A stretch of DNA of 64,000 nt from Oopsacas minuta (Eukaryota; Porifera; Hexactinellida; Lyssacinosida; Leucopsacidae). Position numbers and translations under genes: made by a program. This document shows positions 55,371-64,000 of the stretch, piece by piece; position 1 is the first letter of the stretch, and each line of letters opens with the position of its first letter. Where the stretch lies: positions 662,448 through 726,447 of the forward strand of contig JAKMXF010000199.1 of NCBI GenBank assembly GCA_024704765.1, read 5' to 3'. Below the pieces are notes generated by a model that did not search any database, had not been told where the DNA came from, and saw only the letters and a list, made by a program, of their open reading frames with translations.

Positions 55371-56697
55371 CGAGGGTGGTCCAAAAAGTTTTTAGAATCT
55401 ATAGGAAAGAATAGTAGGAAATGGATTATTTTTTTATAGTTTCTCGAAGTATATATCAGATGACTGTATGCATAAATCCATCCTTCTAAACCAACTTTCA
55501 AACAATTTTCCCAGTCATCTTTGGTTAGGTCTTGGAGGGCCTCATTATAAGCCAGTCTTGCCTCTTCTGCACTATTGAAAAGGACCCCTTTGATCTTCTT
55601 TTTTAGTTTAAGGGGAAAGTTAGAAGTCGCATGGCGCCAAATCTGGGGAATAGGCTGGATGGGGTATCAATTTTATACCATTTTCTGCAAAGAAACCATT
55701 GTTAAAGCTGCCTTGTGTGCACTTACATTGTCATGGTACCATTGAAGTGAGATGAGGTAGGCTTTAGGATGTAAAATGCTCCACTTTTCTATCACCTGAG
55801 GCATGCAAATGTTGACATACCAACTCGCAGTTACAGTCTTTTGCTCTGAAGGGGAATAGTAGCAACATGTCCCTTTTTAGAGATGAAACTGGCGACCATT
55901 TGCTTGTTGCCACTTCGTGCACGTCTCAATTTTTGAGGGGGATCATCATCTGGAATAAGCCAAATTGAAGATGGCTGCTTCGTCTCTGGGTCACATTGGT
56001 ATATCCAAGTCTCATCTCGCGTAATTAATGTATTCAATCGCTTTGAACGACCATGATCGAATTTTCTGATCATAAAATTGCACCAATCCACTCGAGTTGT
56101 CATTTGTTCTTCAGAAATTTATGTAGAATCCAATGTGCAGCCACTTTCCTCACCAAGAGATGTTCATGAAGTATGGCATGGAGGCTTCCTCTGCTGATGT
56201 CGAAATGACTCATTATTTCGTCTATTATGATTCGAAGCTCATTTTTTATTATTTTCTTAACTTTCTGGATATTTTCTGGGTTAACCGCATCTGCAGGACG
56301 TCCTGATCGCATCTCATCACTTAGAGCCTTTCGTCCACAGTTAAATTCACCGTACCAGTTGTACACTGTAGCCAAAGATGGTGATTTTTCTCCAAATGTG
56401 TCCTGAAGTCGAATATGTGATTCTTTAGGACTGAGTTTTCTCATAAAGTCATAAAAAATCATTGCGCGAAAGTCCCTCCTTTCCAAACGTAAATCCATGA
56501 GAAATAATTAGGTGCCAATTTAAAATTAGAGCCAAGTGCTGACTATATATGTGGCTGTCAAAAGAGTAATAAAAGATAGAAAGATTAGATATTCTAACTA
56601 GAGTAGTTATAAATAGTGTACTATAGATATAAGATGTATTGGTGTGCAAGAAATGAAGTTACAGCATTCATTCTAAAAACCTTTTGGACGACCTTCG
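55371..56697 (-). mobile_element. mariner element, second copy type
   Basis: CGAGGGTGGTCCAAAAAGTT at 55371 and, inverted from 56697, CGAAGGTCGTCCAAAAGGTT, each continuing TTTAGAAT, are typical mariner ends. TA precedes the left end; at the right the expected TA is mutated to TG. Length is 1327 bp. The transposase is on the minus strand. It belongs to a different subfamily from the element at 1-1299. Confidence 0.9.
55600..56498 (-). pseudogene. mariner transposase, frameshifted
   Basis: The frame 56498-56100 has the N-terminal helix-turn-helix half (DFRAMIFYDFMRKLSPKESH, SLATVYNWYGEFNCGRKALS, SGRPADAV hinge, DISRGSLHAILHEHL). A four-base overlap then leads to the frame 56103-55831 with the first catalytic Asp in LITRDETWIYQCDPETKQPS. 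The second catalytic segment is poorly preserved, and the third is readable near 55660-55625 (PHPAYSPDLAPCDF). Because the first break is a single frame change at 56100 and most motifs survive, the copy is relatively young, but it cannot make a full enzyme. Confidence 0.88.
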
Positions 56698-56910
56698 TGT
56701 CTAATGTTTGAAGTGCCGAGTTTATTAACCAAAAGGGATAGCATCTCCAGTGTCACGACAAAAGCTATTCATTGTAACTAAGTTGGGTCATAAATTATAA
56801 AATCTTAAAATTTTAACTATTTTGTGAATTCGAGACACAGTGCTGAGCATATTCTCTCGAACAGATACCAATATTACTGTAAAATTTAGCAGTTAAATAT
56901 GAGTTTCTTG
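56698..56910. other. No recognisable feature
   Basis: Spacer between two mariner sequences. Confidence 0.3.
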
Positions 56911-56914
56911 GCAA

Positions 56915-57300
56915 TATTCAGTCGTGCCAACCTTTGATTCTCACTGAGCTTATTCGGGTACCATTTCGCACAAATTGATCAGTAGGCAACTCATTCATCA
57001 GAATTGTATGAATTGCTCCAGGTGAAATCTCCATCCTTTGTTCTAACTCATTGACAGTAATGCACTTGTCTTCCATGACCGTACTTTTCAATTAATATGA
57101 TATTCTCTGAAGTGGTGGCGGATACCGGTCTTCCAGATCGAGGCAAATCTGTGATTCCAGTATCACCAGATCTATCACGGGTAGCCCATCACTCTACAGT
57201 AGATCTGGAAGGGCAATCCACGCACAATATCTCCTGTTACTCGCTGAAGATCTGTACTGGATGGATCTTGAGTATGGTGCGAAACTCTATGGAAGCGCGT
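56915..57300 (-). pseudogene. mariner-like transposase N-terminal fragment
   Basis: Minus strand 57200-57110 reads RSGDTGITDLPRSGRPVSAT, the hinge after the first helix-turn-helix. The segment 57090-56990 (EISPGAIHTILMNELPT in shifted frames) is the second helix-turn-helix, and RIKGWHD near 56930 ends it. No catalytic part or terminal repeats are present. Confidence 0.6.
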
Positions 57301-57592
57301 CATTTGAGGTTGAAATTATCGGTAAACGGCAATTTGGTCCCCAGGATATCCCATAAGTTAGATACACTAAATTCCTGTATCCTTAGTGAAACCAAACTAG
57401 TCTTGCAGATACAATAGATGTATATAATTTACACAAGTCATATCGTAGGTGTGAAAGATATACATCCTGACCACTGTCTGGGAAAAATAAACAATCAGTG
57501 AATACTCCACGTAGTATATAAGGATACATATATTAAGAATAAGATCAATCATAGTCCACGAAATATTCACTTGTCACAAACTTAACATTGTA

Positions 57593-58987
57593 ATGGTCGC
57601 TGCTCTTCACAAAATTGAATTGATTAAAACTATAAGGGGGAAAGATAAAGCTACGTTCCAAGGGTTCGTGTATACATTGACAAAGTCGTCATTGGGCGTA
57701 CAACAGTGGGTATGTGAAAATCGGGGGACGTGTAAAGCTTGTATGTACACTAAAGGAGATGAAAATATCAAACCGACACAGATAAACGACATTTATTCTA
57801 GTCATATGCATGGATCTAACCCTGTACGAATCGAAATGCTTCGAGGTTATAATATAGTAAAAGAACGTTCAATAAATTCTGAAGAAAGTGCAAGGGTCTT
57901 TCTCTCACATGGTATCGAGCGAATGGGATCTTCAAGCATTGCACAACTCCCTAAATTGGAATCTGTGAAGAGATTCATCCGTATACACAAAAGCAAATCT
58001 GAAGAAAACTGTGGGAATCCTACCTGTGCTGCTGAAATAATAATTGCAGAAAAATACAAAGTGGCGGTAAAGGGGAGCCATTTTTACTTTCCGACTCTGG
58101 CTTTGGCGACGTCAATCAAATGATTACATTTGCTGGCCCAAAATTTTTCGCTCTTCTTTCAGAATCTGAAACTTGGTATGCTGATGGAACTTTCAAGGCA
58201 GTACCAGAATATTTTTTTCAGTTGTATACCATTCATGCAGAGAGAGATGGATTCTTCTACCCTCGCGTATATGCATTACTACCTGATAAATCTGGTTCTA
58301 CTTACAACAGACTTCTTTCTAAACTCCTCAAAATACAAACACAATTAGCCCCTTCCACGATAATGACCGATTTCGAAAAAGCAGCAATTAATGTATTTGA
58401 GGACAAATTTCTTGCTGTAATTTGGGGGTGCTTCTTTCATCTCTCCCAAAATGTACATAGAAAAATACAATCAGGGGGGTTAACAACAATCTATCAAGAA
58501 GATAGAGAATTCCTCCTGAAATTAAAGAGTTTCCCAGCCTTGTTTTTGTGAAAACAGAACAAGATGTGATGGACTGTTTCGATATTCAGATGGCAGATTT
58601 CCAGACTCTGCTCGAGAAGTTGCTACCTATTTTGAAGATAACTATGTTGGTAAAAGGCTTCCTAACAACAGTAGGAGGATCCCGCCCATTCCTATCAGAA
58701 TCTGGAACATGTACGAAATGGTACGTCAACAACTACCACGAACTAATAACGTAGTTGAGGTGTGGCACAATGCATTTAATTCTAGTGTTGCTTGTTCCCA
58801 CCCTAGTGTGTCAAAGCTGTTCAAATCTTTTCAACGAGAACAGTCACTACAAGAGGCCAAACTGATAAAGTGGCAGTCTGGTGATACAATAGTGCGCAGC
58901 AAAAAGTCCATTGAACAAGATGAGCGTATACAGTTACTTGTTGGAGATTATGAGAACAGGGATATAACAACATATCTTAGGGGATAG
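57593..58987 (+). pseudogene. FLYWCH-MULE transposase, nearly complete, frameshifted
   Basis: The frame 57593-58123 starts MVAALHKIELIKTIRGKDKA and holds a FLYWCH zinc finger (FQGFVYTL, QQWVCENRGTCKACMYT, SHMHG). The frame 58120-58551 is the MULE catalytic domain: ETWYADGTFKAVPEYFFQLY with the first Asp, TIMTDFEKAAINVFEDKF with the second, and WGCFFHLSQNVHRKIQ. The third frame, 58709-58987, has PRTNNVVEVWHNAFNSSVAC, the C-terminal (R/K)TNN-E-WH signature, and SHPSVSKLFKSFQREQSLQE. The first two frames overlap by four bases, and another shift lies between 58551 and 58709. Catalytic residues all survive, so this is one of the best preserved transposases here. No terminal inverted repeats were identified. 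Confidence 0.85.
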
Positions 58988-60090
58988 CATCAATTTTGAG
59001 TTTTTAACTATTGTATTATTCCTCACATACCTATTTCAATATTTAATTAAACCATATTTATCCTTTAGATGTATGAACATAACCTGAATAACAAGGGACA
59101 CAGAATCACCTGGGGACGAAATTCCCGGGAACGAAATTCCTGGGACGAAATTTCCGGAATTTGAAATTATCATCCTGTGAAGCCATAAATTAAACAGTAG
59201 GCATGAATTGACTACACGTAGTTATCTCAAAAATTCATAATTTGTACTGAATATACTTGAAACTTTCAGTATATGGAGTTCAACTATATGGGCTTATAAT
59301 ATATGAAAGTTGACATAAACTTGACTAATTCCAGAGGTATAACATGACCCGCAAGACTTTTTGAACTACCTGATAAAGCCTAAAGTTTCACGTATTCATA
59401 AATTTGATCCACTTATGGAGGGGTGAATATGAGTAGCGTATTAACATTTGTAGTCAGACCAAATTCTCAGACCCAAAATGTCTAATATATTTGTTCCGAT
59501 CAATCATAGATCAAGTAGGAACAAATATTCCGATGTGTTTAGTCCAGCGATGCCCATATATGATAGACTATGCAAAACATGTAATAACAACCGAATAGGA
59601 GAATACCTTCCAAACTATTATAAAATGCATGTATATAATCTGAAACAGGGTAGAAATAGAAACAGAAAGTAGTATACGTCATCTGAAGGAAGGGGGTTGA
59701 CTAGCTGTGAGGAACAGAAACAGAGAGTAATTAATGTACGTTATATGTAGGGATTGAATAGTATAAGCCAATAGAGAAGACTGATTCAGCAGATTATTTT
59801 TGATATATGCCAATTGATAACACACACTAAGGCTGTATATTATTACCAAACAGTAATAAACTGCACAATCATTGAGTATTAGACACGAAAGGAGAGAACC
59901 TAATACACAAACATAAACATGTATACACAAATGTAAAGTATATAATTGAACCATATGTGTAAACATATATGTTGCAAGACTTAAAAATTTCGAATAACAA
60001 TTCTATGCAAGCGGTAAATATATAAATTGAAGATCTGCTCCTGACCAAGGATATTATCCTCATTTACTCATTGCAATCTTGAGTAGGGCA
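58988..60090. other. No gene; short GGGACGAAATTCC repeats
   Basis: At 59111-59158 the phrase GGGACGAAATTCC occurs three times (GGGGACGAAATTCCCGG, GAACGAAATTCCTGG, GACGAAATTTCCGG) at 15-17 base spacing. The remaining kilobase has only unsupported short frames. Confidence 0.5.
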
Positions 60091-60151
60091 AGCTGCATTT
60101 GTCAGAATCTTTAAGTTATCATTTGTCAGTGTAATTGAATTTTGCAGAACT

Positions 60152-60270
60152 GGCATTTGTCTGGATGCACTTTTACAAAATTGACACTTGTCAGAATGAA
60201 CTTTTAGCAAAATTGGCATTTGTAAGAATGGACTTTTGTAAAATTGGCATTTGTCAGAATTGGCACGATT
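60152..60270. repeat. 31-bp tandem repeat, about four copies
   Basis: GGCATTTGTC-GAATG-ACTTTT followed by ...AAAATT starts at 60152, 60183, 60215 and 60246. Related but weaker copies extend back to 60094. Confidence 0.75.
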
Positions 60271-60681
60271 CAGAAATTAGACATTTCTTTGTGTCACTTT
60301 GAAGATCGAAATATATGATGATAAATTGATATTCGAGGCTTTAATGTTAGTATAATGTATGAATATAAATTCGAATGAATGAGTATCAATTAGTAAATAT
60401 TTCCAATATGGCATCTACATTGCTACGACATATAGCGCAATTCTGTCCTAAGTTAACAATCCTGTCTTTGAAATCGCCACAAAAGCTAGTATTTCTGTAG
60501 AGGATGAATACCCATGTATTACTTCTTTGAGAAAGGAATACTACGCAAATAGGTTCTGTGTTGATGTTTTGATCATCATCTTCATCTTAACCTTCAGAAA
60601 ATTCTGATTCACTTGATGGAGGGATAGTTTTGATGTTCCAACAGTGTGACTCATCGATTGAAGAAACTCCCATGGATGTAT

Positions 60682-61038
60682 TTATCCATCAATAAGTTTT
60701 TGTTTGAAAACAATCCTTTGATCTTCATTCTTGATATCGGATTTACATCTCTGCCTGCTAATTTCTCTTCCTTCATACAGGCGACGAATGTAATTATCAG
60801 AGTCCTGAATTATCTCAGTGAGGTTTGTTATTAAAGTCCATATTCGAGGATGGTTGCATCTGATCCTAGTCATTAATTTGGAGTGATAACTCTCTGCCTC
60901 GTTGTTCATAGAGATAGTAACATCATGTATGGAGAGTTCTTCAGGGTATATTTGATGTAGCAGACGCTTCTTGAAATATTTTATACATTTCTCTATTCTC
61001 GGCACGTCTTCAGTTGGTACTGCAGGAATTTCAATCAA
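60682..61038 (-). pseudogene. MULE transposase C-terminal fragment
   Basis: The 118-residue minus-strand frame contains VPRIEKCIKYFKKRLLHQIY, MNNEAESYHSKLMTRIRCNH and PRIWTLITNLTEIIQDSDNY. The NNxxESYHSKLxxRxxxxHPxIWxLI block is the C-terminal signature of MULE transposases; here it is of a different type from the 57593-58987 copy. Catalytic and zinc-finger parts are absent, and the frame is otherwise uninterrupted for its length. Confidence 0.7.
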
Positions 61039-61362
61039 AGCAAATGTAGAGACGATCAGAGCAGCAGGGCAAAAAAGGAATAGCCATTAGTTGTAAAAAC
61101 TTGGCAATATGTGCGTTGTTCTTAAAACTCTGACTCAGTTCCAATTACTGAGTTTCGCCCAAATTCCTTGCGTGCAATGGAACCAGCACTCATATACTTT
61201 CATTTGAGGATCATATCGTCCCTAATTCCTCTACTATTATCTAAACCTCCAGGAATAGTTATATAAGTATATAAGGCCTTTCTACTATTCGAAACCATAG
61301 ATTACTTGAAGTACAGTAAATTTGGTAATCAATAATTCTTTTGCACGATAATACAAAATTAT

Positions 61363-62207
61363 TGCATTTTGGTCTAATAGATGAATTATAGTTAGTTAAT
61401 TAACACAATCTATGTTATCCGACGAGTACCAGGTCAAAATGATGTAATTTGATTGGCTATACCCGGAATATGCTGTGAAATTTCCGCCAAATTTCAAGCT
61501 CTGTCAAATGATCAATATTACGTCGTCTACTCTAAAATTAACATCAATTGGTCCAAGGATGTACATATAGAATATCAAAAAATTGCCTTAATCAAGTTCT
61601 CAGGTTCCAGAGTTATAGTAGTGGCCATTAATGACATATTATACTAATATTCACTGATAACTTCACACTCTTTAAAGTTATGGCTTATCATTTTCCAAAC
61701 ATATGGTATATACCCCACTTTCTATGCCCTGATAATACATTTTGATATGATATCTCTGACAATTATGATGCAACCTTGAAAATGGCCAAATATGGTATCA
61801 TTGATGATTGTGCAATGATCCTTGGCACCTCACGTCAAATGTATTATCAGGGTAGGTGAAGTCGGGTATATGCCATATGGTTGCAAGATGATTGGCCCTA
61901 ACCTTAAAGCTTGCCCAGTTATGGGTGAATATTAGCAGAAATGTGTCATACATGGTCATTACTATAACTCTGGAACTAACATTATTTGATATTTTGTATG
62001 CTAACACCCATGGATCAATTGGTGTTAATTTTAGAGTAGACGACTGAATATTGATCATTTGACTGACCTTGAAACATATCGGATTTGCCACAACATATTC
62101 CCGTTTTAGCCAATCAGATGACCTCTTTTCGACCTGGGACTCGTCCGATGGCATAGCTTGTGTTGATTATTAACTAATAATAATACATTTATTCAGGCCA
62201 AAATGCT
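61363..62207. repeat. Diverged foldback repeat, arms about 380 bp
   Basis: The left arm 61363-61746 and right arm 61836-62207 are reverse complements with many substitutions. Strong blocks are TCAAATGATCAATATT, GTCGTCTACTCTAAAATTAA, TTCCAGAGTTATAGTA and CCCTGATAATACATTT. The spacer is about 90 bp. When each arm is read outward-in, similar peptides appear: QMINITSSTLKLTSI in the left arm and QMINIQSSTLKLTPI in the right, both preceded by DWL-EY-V. No known family was recognised. Confidence 0.8.
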
Positions 62208-62345
62208 TGGATTTAACCTCTCTTTCGGGAAACTTCTTTAATATTCTAAAAATGATTAACCAATATTTGGACAAATTCAGTACTAACTAACAATTCATTT
62301 TAACTCGAGTGCCTACTGACCAAATTCTACTGTACATGTTTAGAC

Positions 62346-62480
62346 ATGGCTACTCCTCGCGACCTGGCTCCTTATAACCTGACTCTTCATGACCTGACTA
62401 CTCGTAACCTGACTCCCCTAGAACTGACCCCTCGAGATCTGACTGCTTGCTACCTCACTCCCCGTGGCCAGTCTTTATAA
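62346..62480 (+). CDS. Small open frame made of pentapeptide repeats / 15-bp minisatellite
   Basis: From ATG 62346 to TAA 62478-62480 a 44-residue frame consists of seven to eight pentapeptides of form T-P-x-(D/N)-L: ATPRDL, APYNL, TLHDL, TTRNL, TPLEL, TPRDL, TACYL, TPRGQ. At DNA level it is a 15-bp tandem repeat (GACT-C-CG--ACCT) with scattered substitutions. The frame has survived those substitutions, as the repeat length is a multiple of three. The (D/N)-L-T pattern faintly resembles pentapeptide-repeat proteins, but a coding role is not shown. It could be simply a minisatellite or a fragment of a longer repeat protein. Confidence 0.4.
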   Translation: MATPRDLAPYNLTLHDLTTRNLTPLELTPRDLTACYLTPRGQSL

Positions 62481-63333
62481 TACGTTGTCTATGCCATTGG
62501 TTAAAAAAATTGATTTACAAAGCCCAATTGAACTCAAAATCGAGTCGTCTATGTTGGGATATCGAAAATCCTAGTACATACTAGCCTGTGAACTGGCTTA
62601 ATGTTTTGCATTGGGTTCTCTCTAGTTGTCCATCAGTGGGCAATTAGAGAAGACCTACTACACTAACTGAGCATACGTATTTCAACACAACTAAATGTAT
62701 AATTAGATATCCTGGCTATACTACGAATTTTTGAATATCCATACGATAATATACCTAAAAGAACTATATAACTATGTTTGTTGCAGTTTATGGACGTGCT
62801 TGGTGTGCACGTGTGCACACTGGTGTATGGCCATGCCATAATACAATATTCTCTTCTGGTTCTTTACTAAATATGAAATTAAACATAATAAATATGTTGC
62901 AGTGCATTAATTATCATTATTATATCATTATTATATCATTGTTGTCAACATTGTAATTTTTCATCATCCTTTGAAAAAGTATTTGAGTTGTAGCACCTAG
63001 AAATGAAAGGGAATATCAATAATTAATATAAAATAATATGACATAATTTGTGACAACATTACAATGTATGCTGGAGGAAATACTATTAAACACATAAATA
63101 CTCAAGCACAAGAAAAGATATATTTATCTTCTTGGATACTGCTTGTATTATACAATGATTTACATTCCAGAGTTCGTCATTATACTACCAATGATGCACT
63201 TTATGTACATTCTACATGGAAACATTGTGGGTCTCGAGCTCGAAGCACGGACTATATCCTTAATTCCATTGGTGACAAATGAAGATCTTCAATTCCTTAA
63301 AAGTACTCTAGATGTCCATCCGAGCTCTAAGTA
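62481..63333. other. No gene recognised
   Basis: The frames 62774-62956 and 63064-63282 have no motif. The latter lies just upstream of the next frame and may be part of the same element in another frame. Confidence 0.3.
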
Positions 63334-64000
63334 TATCCGGTTAACTTGATAAAATCAGATAACTCGTACACATTTGTTGCATTTTATAATCACCATCAGT
63401 GCCTTACGAAATTGTTTCTTAATATTCGTTCCCGTTCATCTCAAACCAAACGACAACATCTATTTCCTTTCTCACGATGGTTATCATTAAGGAATTATCC
63501 AATTCTATCTATTCTTCTCCACTTACCAGGAGATATTGAATTGAACCTTGGTCCTACCGGAAGAGAAGAGTTCAAGAAAATCCTTGGCGAGAAGAAACTG
63601 GCTGATTCAGCCATTATTAAATTCTCACCTGAAGAAATAGAGCAAAAAATCTGCATCCTGAAATCACAGAAACCTACAGAGAAAAATGCAAGACAAAAGT
63701 GGCAAAGGGTTCAGAATTGGTTTAAAGTTGTTTCATATCAAAGTGTTGAAACCCTATACCTTCGTGAAGCAAACAGACACAATGCAAAAAGAGTATTGGT
63801 GAGGAATGAAATCTACGATGTCCTAGAAGAATTTCACGTAAAAAATCACGAACATTCAGGAAGGACAATATTGTATAAGAGAGTTACTCAATATTACTTT
63901 AGAGTTACTGAAGAACTGTGTGGTATTTATGTCAAAATGTGTCCAACTTGCCATCTAAAAAGGGGAAAGAAATCCATAAAGTCTGTAGTTACCAAGCCAA
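63334..64000 (+). pseudogene. LINE-like start joined to Ginger/KRBA2-like integrase N terminus, runs off window
   Basis: After a stop at 63331-63333 the frame is open to the last base (222 codons) but has no ATG near its start. Residues from about 63421 to 63555 end in LLHLPGDIELNLGP, like the (L/I)xSGDIExNPGP opening of LINE-type proteins. From 63557 the frame continues as REEFKKILGEKKLADSAIIK, ARQKWQRVQNWFKVVSYQSV, then an integrase H2C2 zinc-binding domain: FHVKNHEHSGRTILYKRVTQ and YVKMCPTCHLKRGK. The second part matches the N terminus of KRAB-A domain-containing 2-like/Ginger integrases, whose catalytic core should lie beyond 64000. Whether this is an active element, a gene or a chance junction cannot be decided from the window. 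Confidence 0.6.

Noticed and set aside
57097-57417. 106-residue plus-strand frame
   Set aside because: It is antisense to a mariner-like N-terminal fragment.
1-64000. CRISPR arrays, prokaryotic operons, rRNA or tRNA genes
   Set aside because: No regular spacer-repeat array, ribosome-binding context, rRNA core motif or tRNA arm pair was seen. The window is a eukaryotic transposon-rich region. Short tRNAs could be missed without a covariance search.

Overview
This is an AT-rich eukaryotic window from an animal genome. Intronic splice signals, Tc1/mariner, hAT, Tigger, MULE, Helitron, Ginger-like, P-element-like and Gypsy remnants, and the style of the two host genes all fit an arthropod. A parasitic or free-living copepod crustacean is my best guess, inferred from the transposon mix and not provable here. 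Nothing looks bacterial: there are no operons, and most open frames are short and broken.

Only two genes look like intact host genes, both on the minus strand and both read as one long exon behind a visible 3' splice site. The first is a SHIP-type phosphatidylinositol 5-phosphatase (24746-21801; SH2, 5-phosphatase, C2-like and SAM regions). The second is a TMX3-type membrane thioredoxin/PDI protein (51257-50025) whose active site reads CSRS instead of CxxC. They have no evident functional link.

The rest is mostly transposon debris, often nested. 1-1299: mariner. 2384-2626: 61-bp tandem repeat. 3842-3916: two back-to-back perfect hairpins. 6175-8566: hAT. 8997-9279: pogo-type MITE. 9655-11750: a Tc1-like element with another Tc1-like element inside it. 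12176-12590: a broken copy of an uncharacterised arthropod repeat protein. 14895-18225: an 800-bp-arm inverted repeat interrupted by a hAT with a perfect 8-bp target duplication. 18714-19965 and 26981-27945: Ginger/KRBA2-like integrase pieces with a shared repeat. 20162-21075: an almost perfect foldback element just downstream of the SHIP gene. 25378-26696: Tc1-like.

28082-36150 is a 5'-truncated Gypsy element (minus strand) with a recognisable LTR and polypurine tract. It has been hit by three later DNA transposons: a Tc1 (28445-29791), a short hAT (30813-31955) and a 2.5-kb BED-finger hAT (33011-35510) that landed on the reverse transcriptase catalytic box.

37605-48600 holds Tc1-like, Mutator-like and THAP/P-element-like fragments. 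51418-53243 is a Tigger, 53285-54589 a Helitron fragment, 55371-56697 a second mariner, 57593-58987 a FLYWCH-MULE transposase, 60682-61038 a second MULE fragment, 61363-62207 a diverged foldback with protein-like conservation, and 62346-62480 a 15-bp minisatellite that is also a small open frame of pentapeptides. An open frame running off the right edge (63334-64000) joins a LINE-like start to an integrase zinc-binding domain. Long stretches between these show nothing I can recognise.
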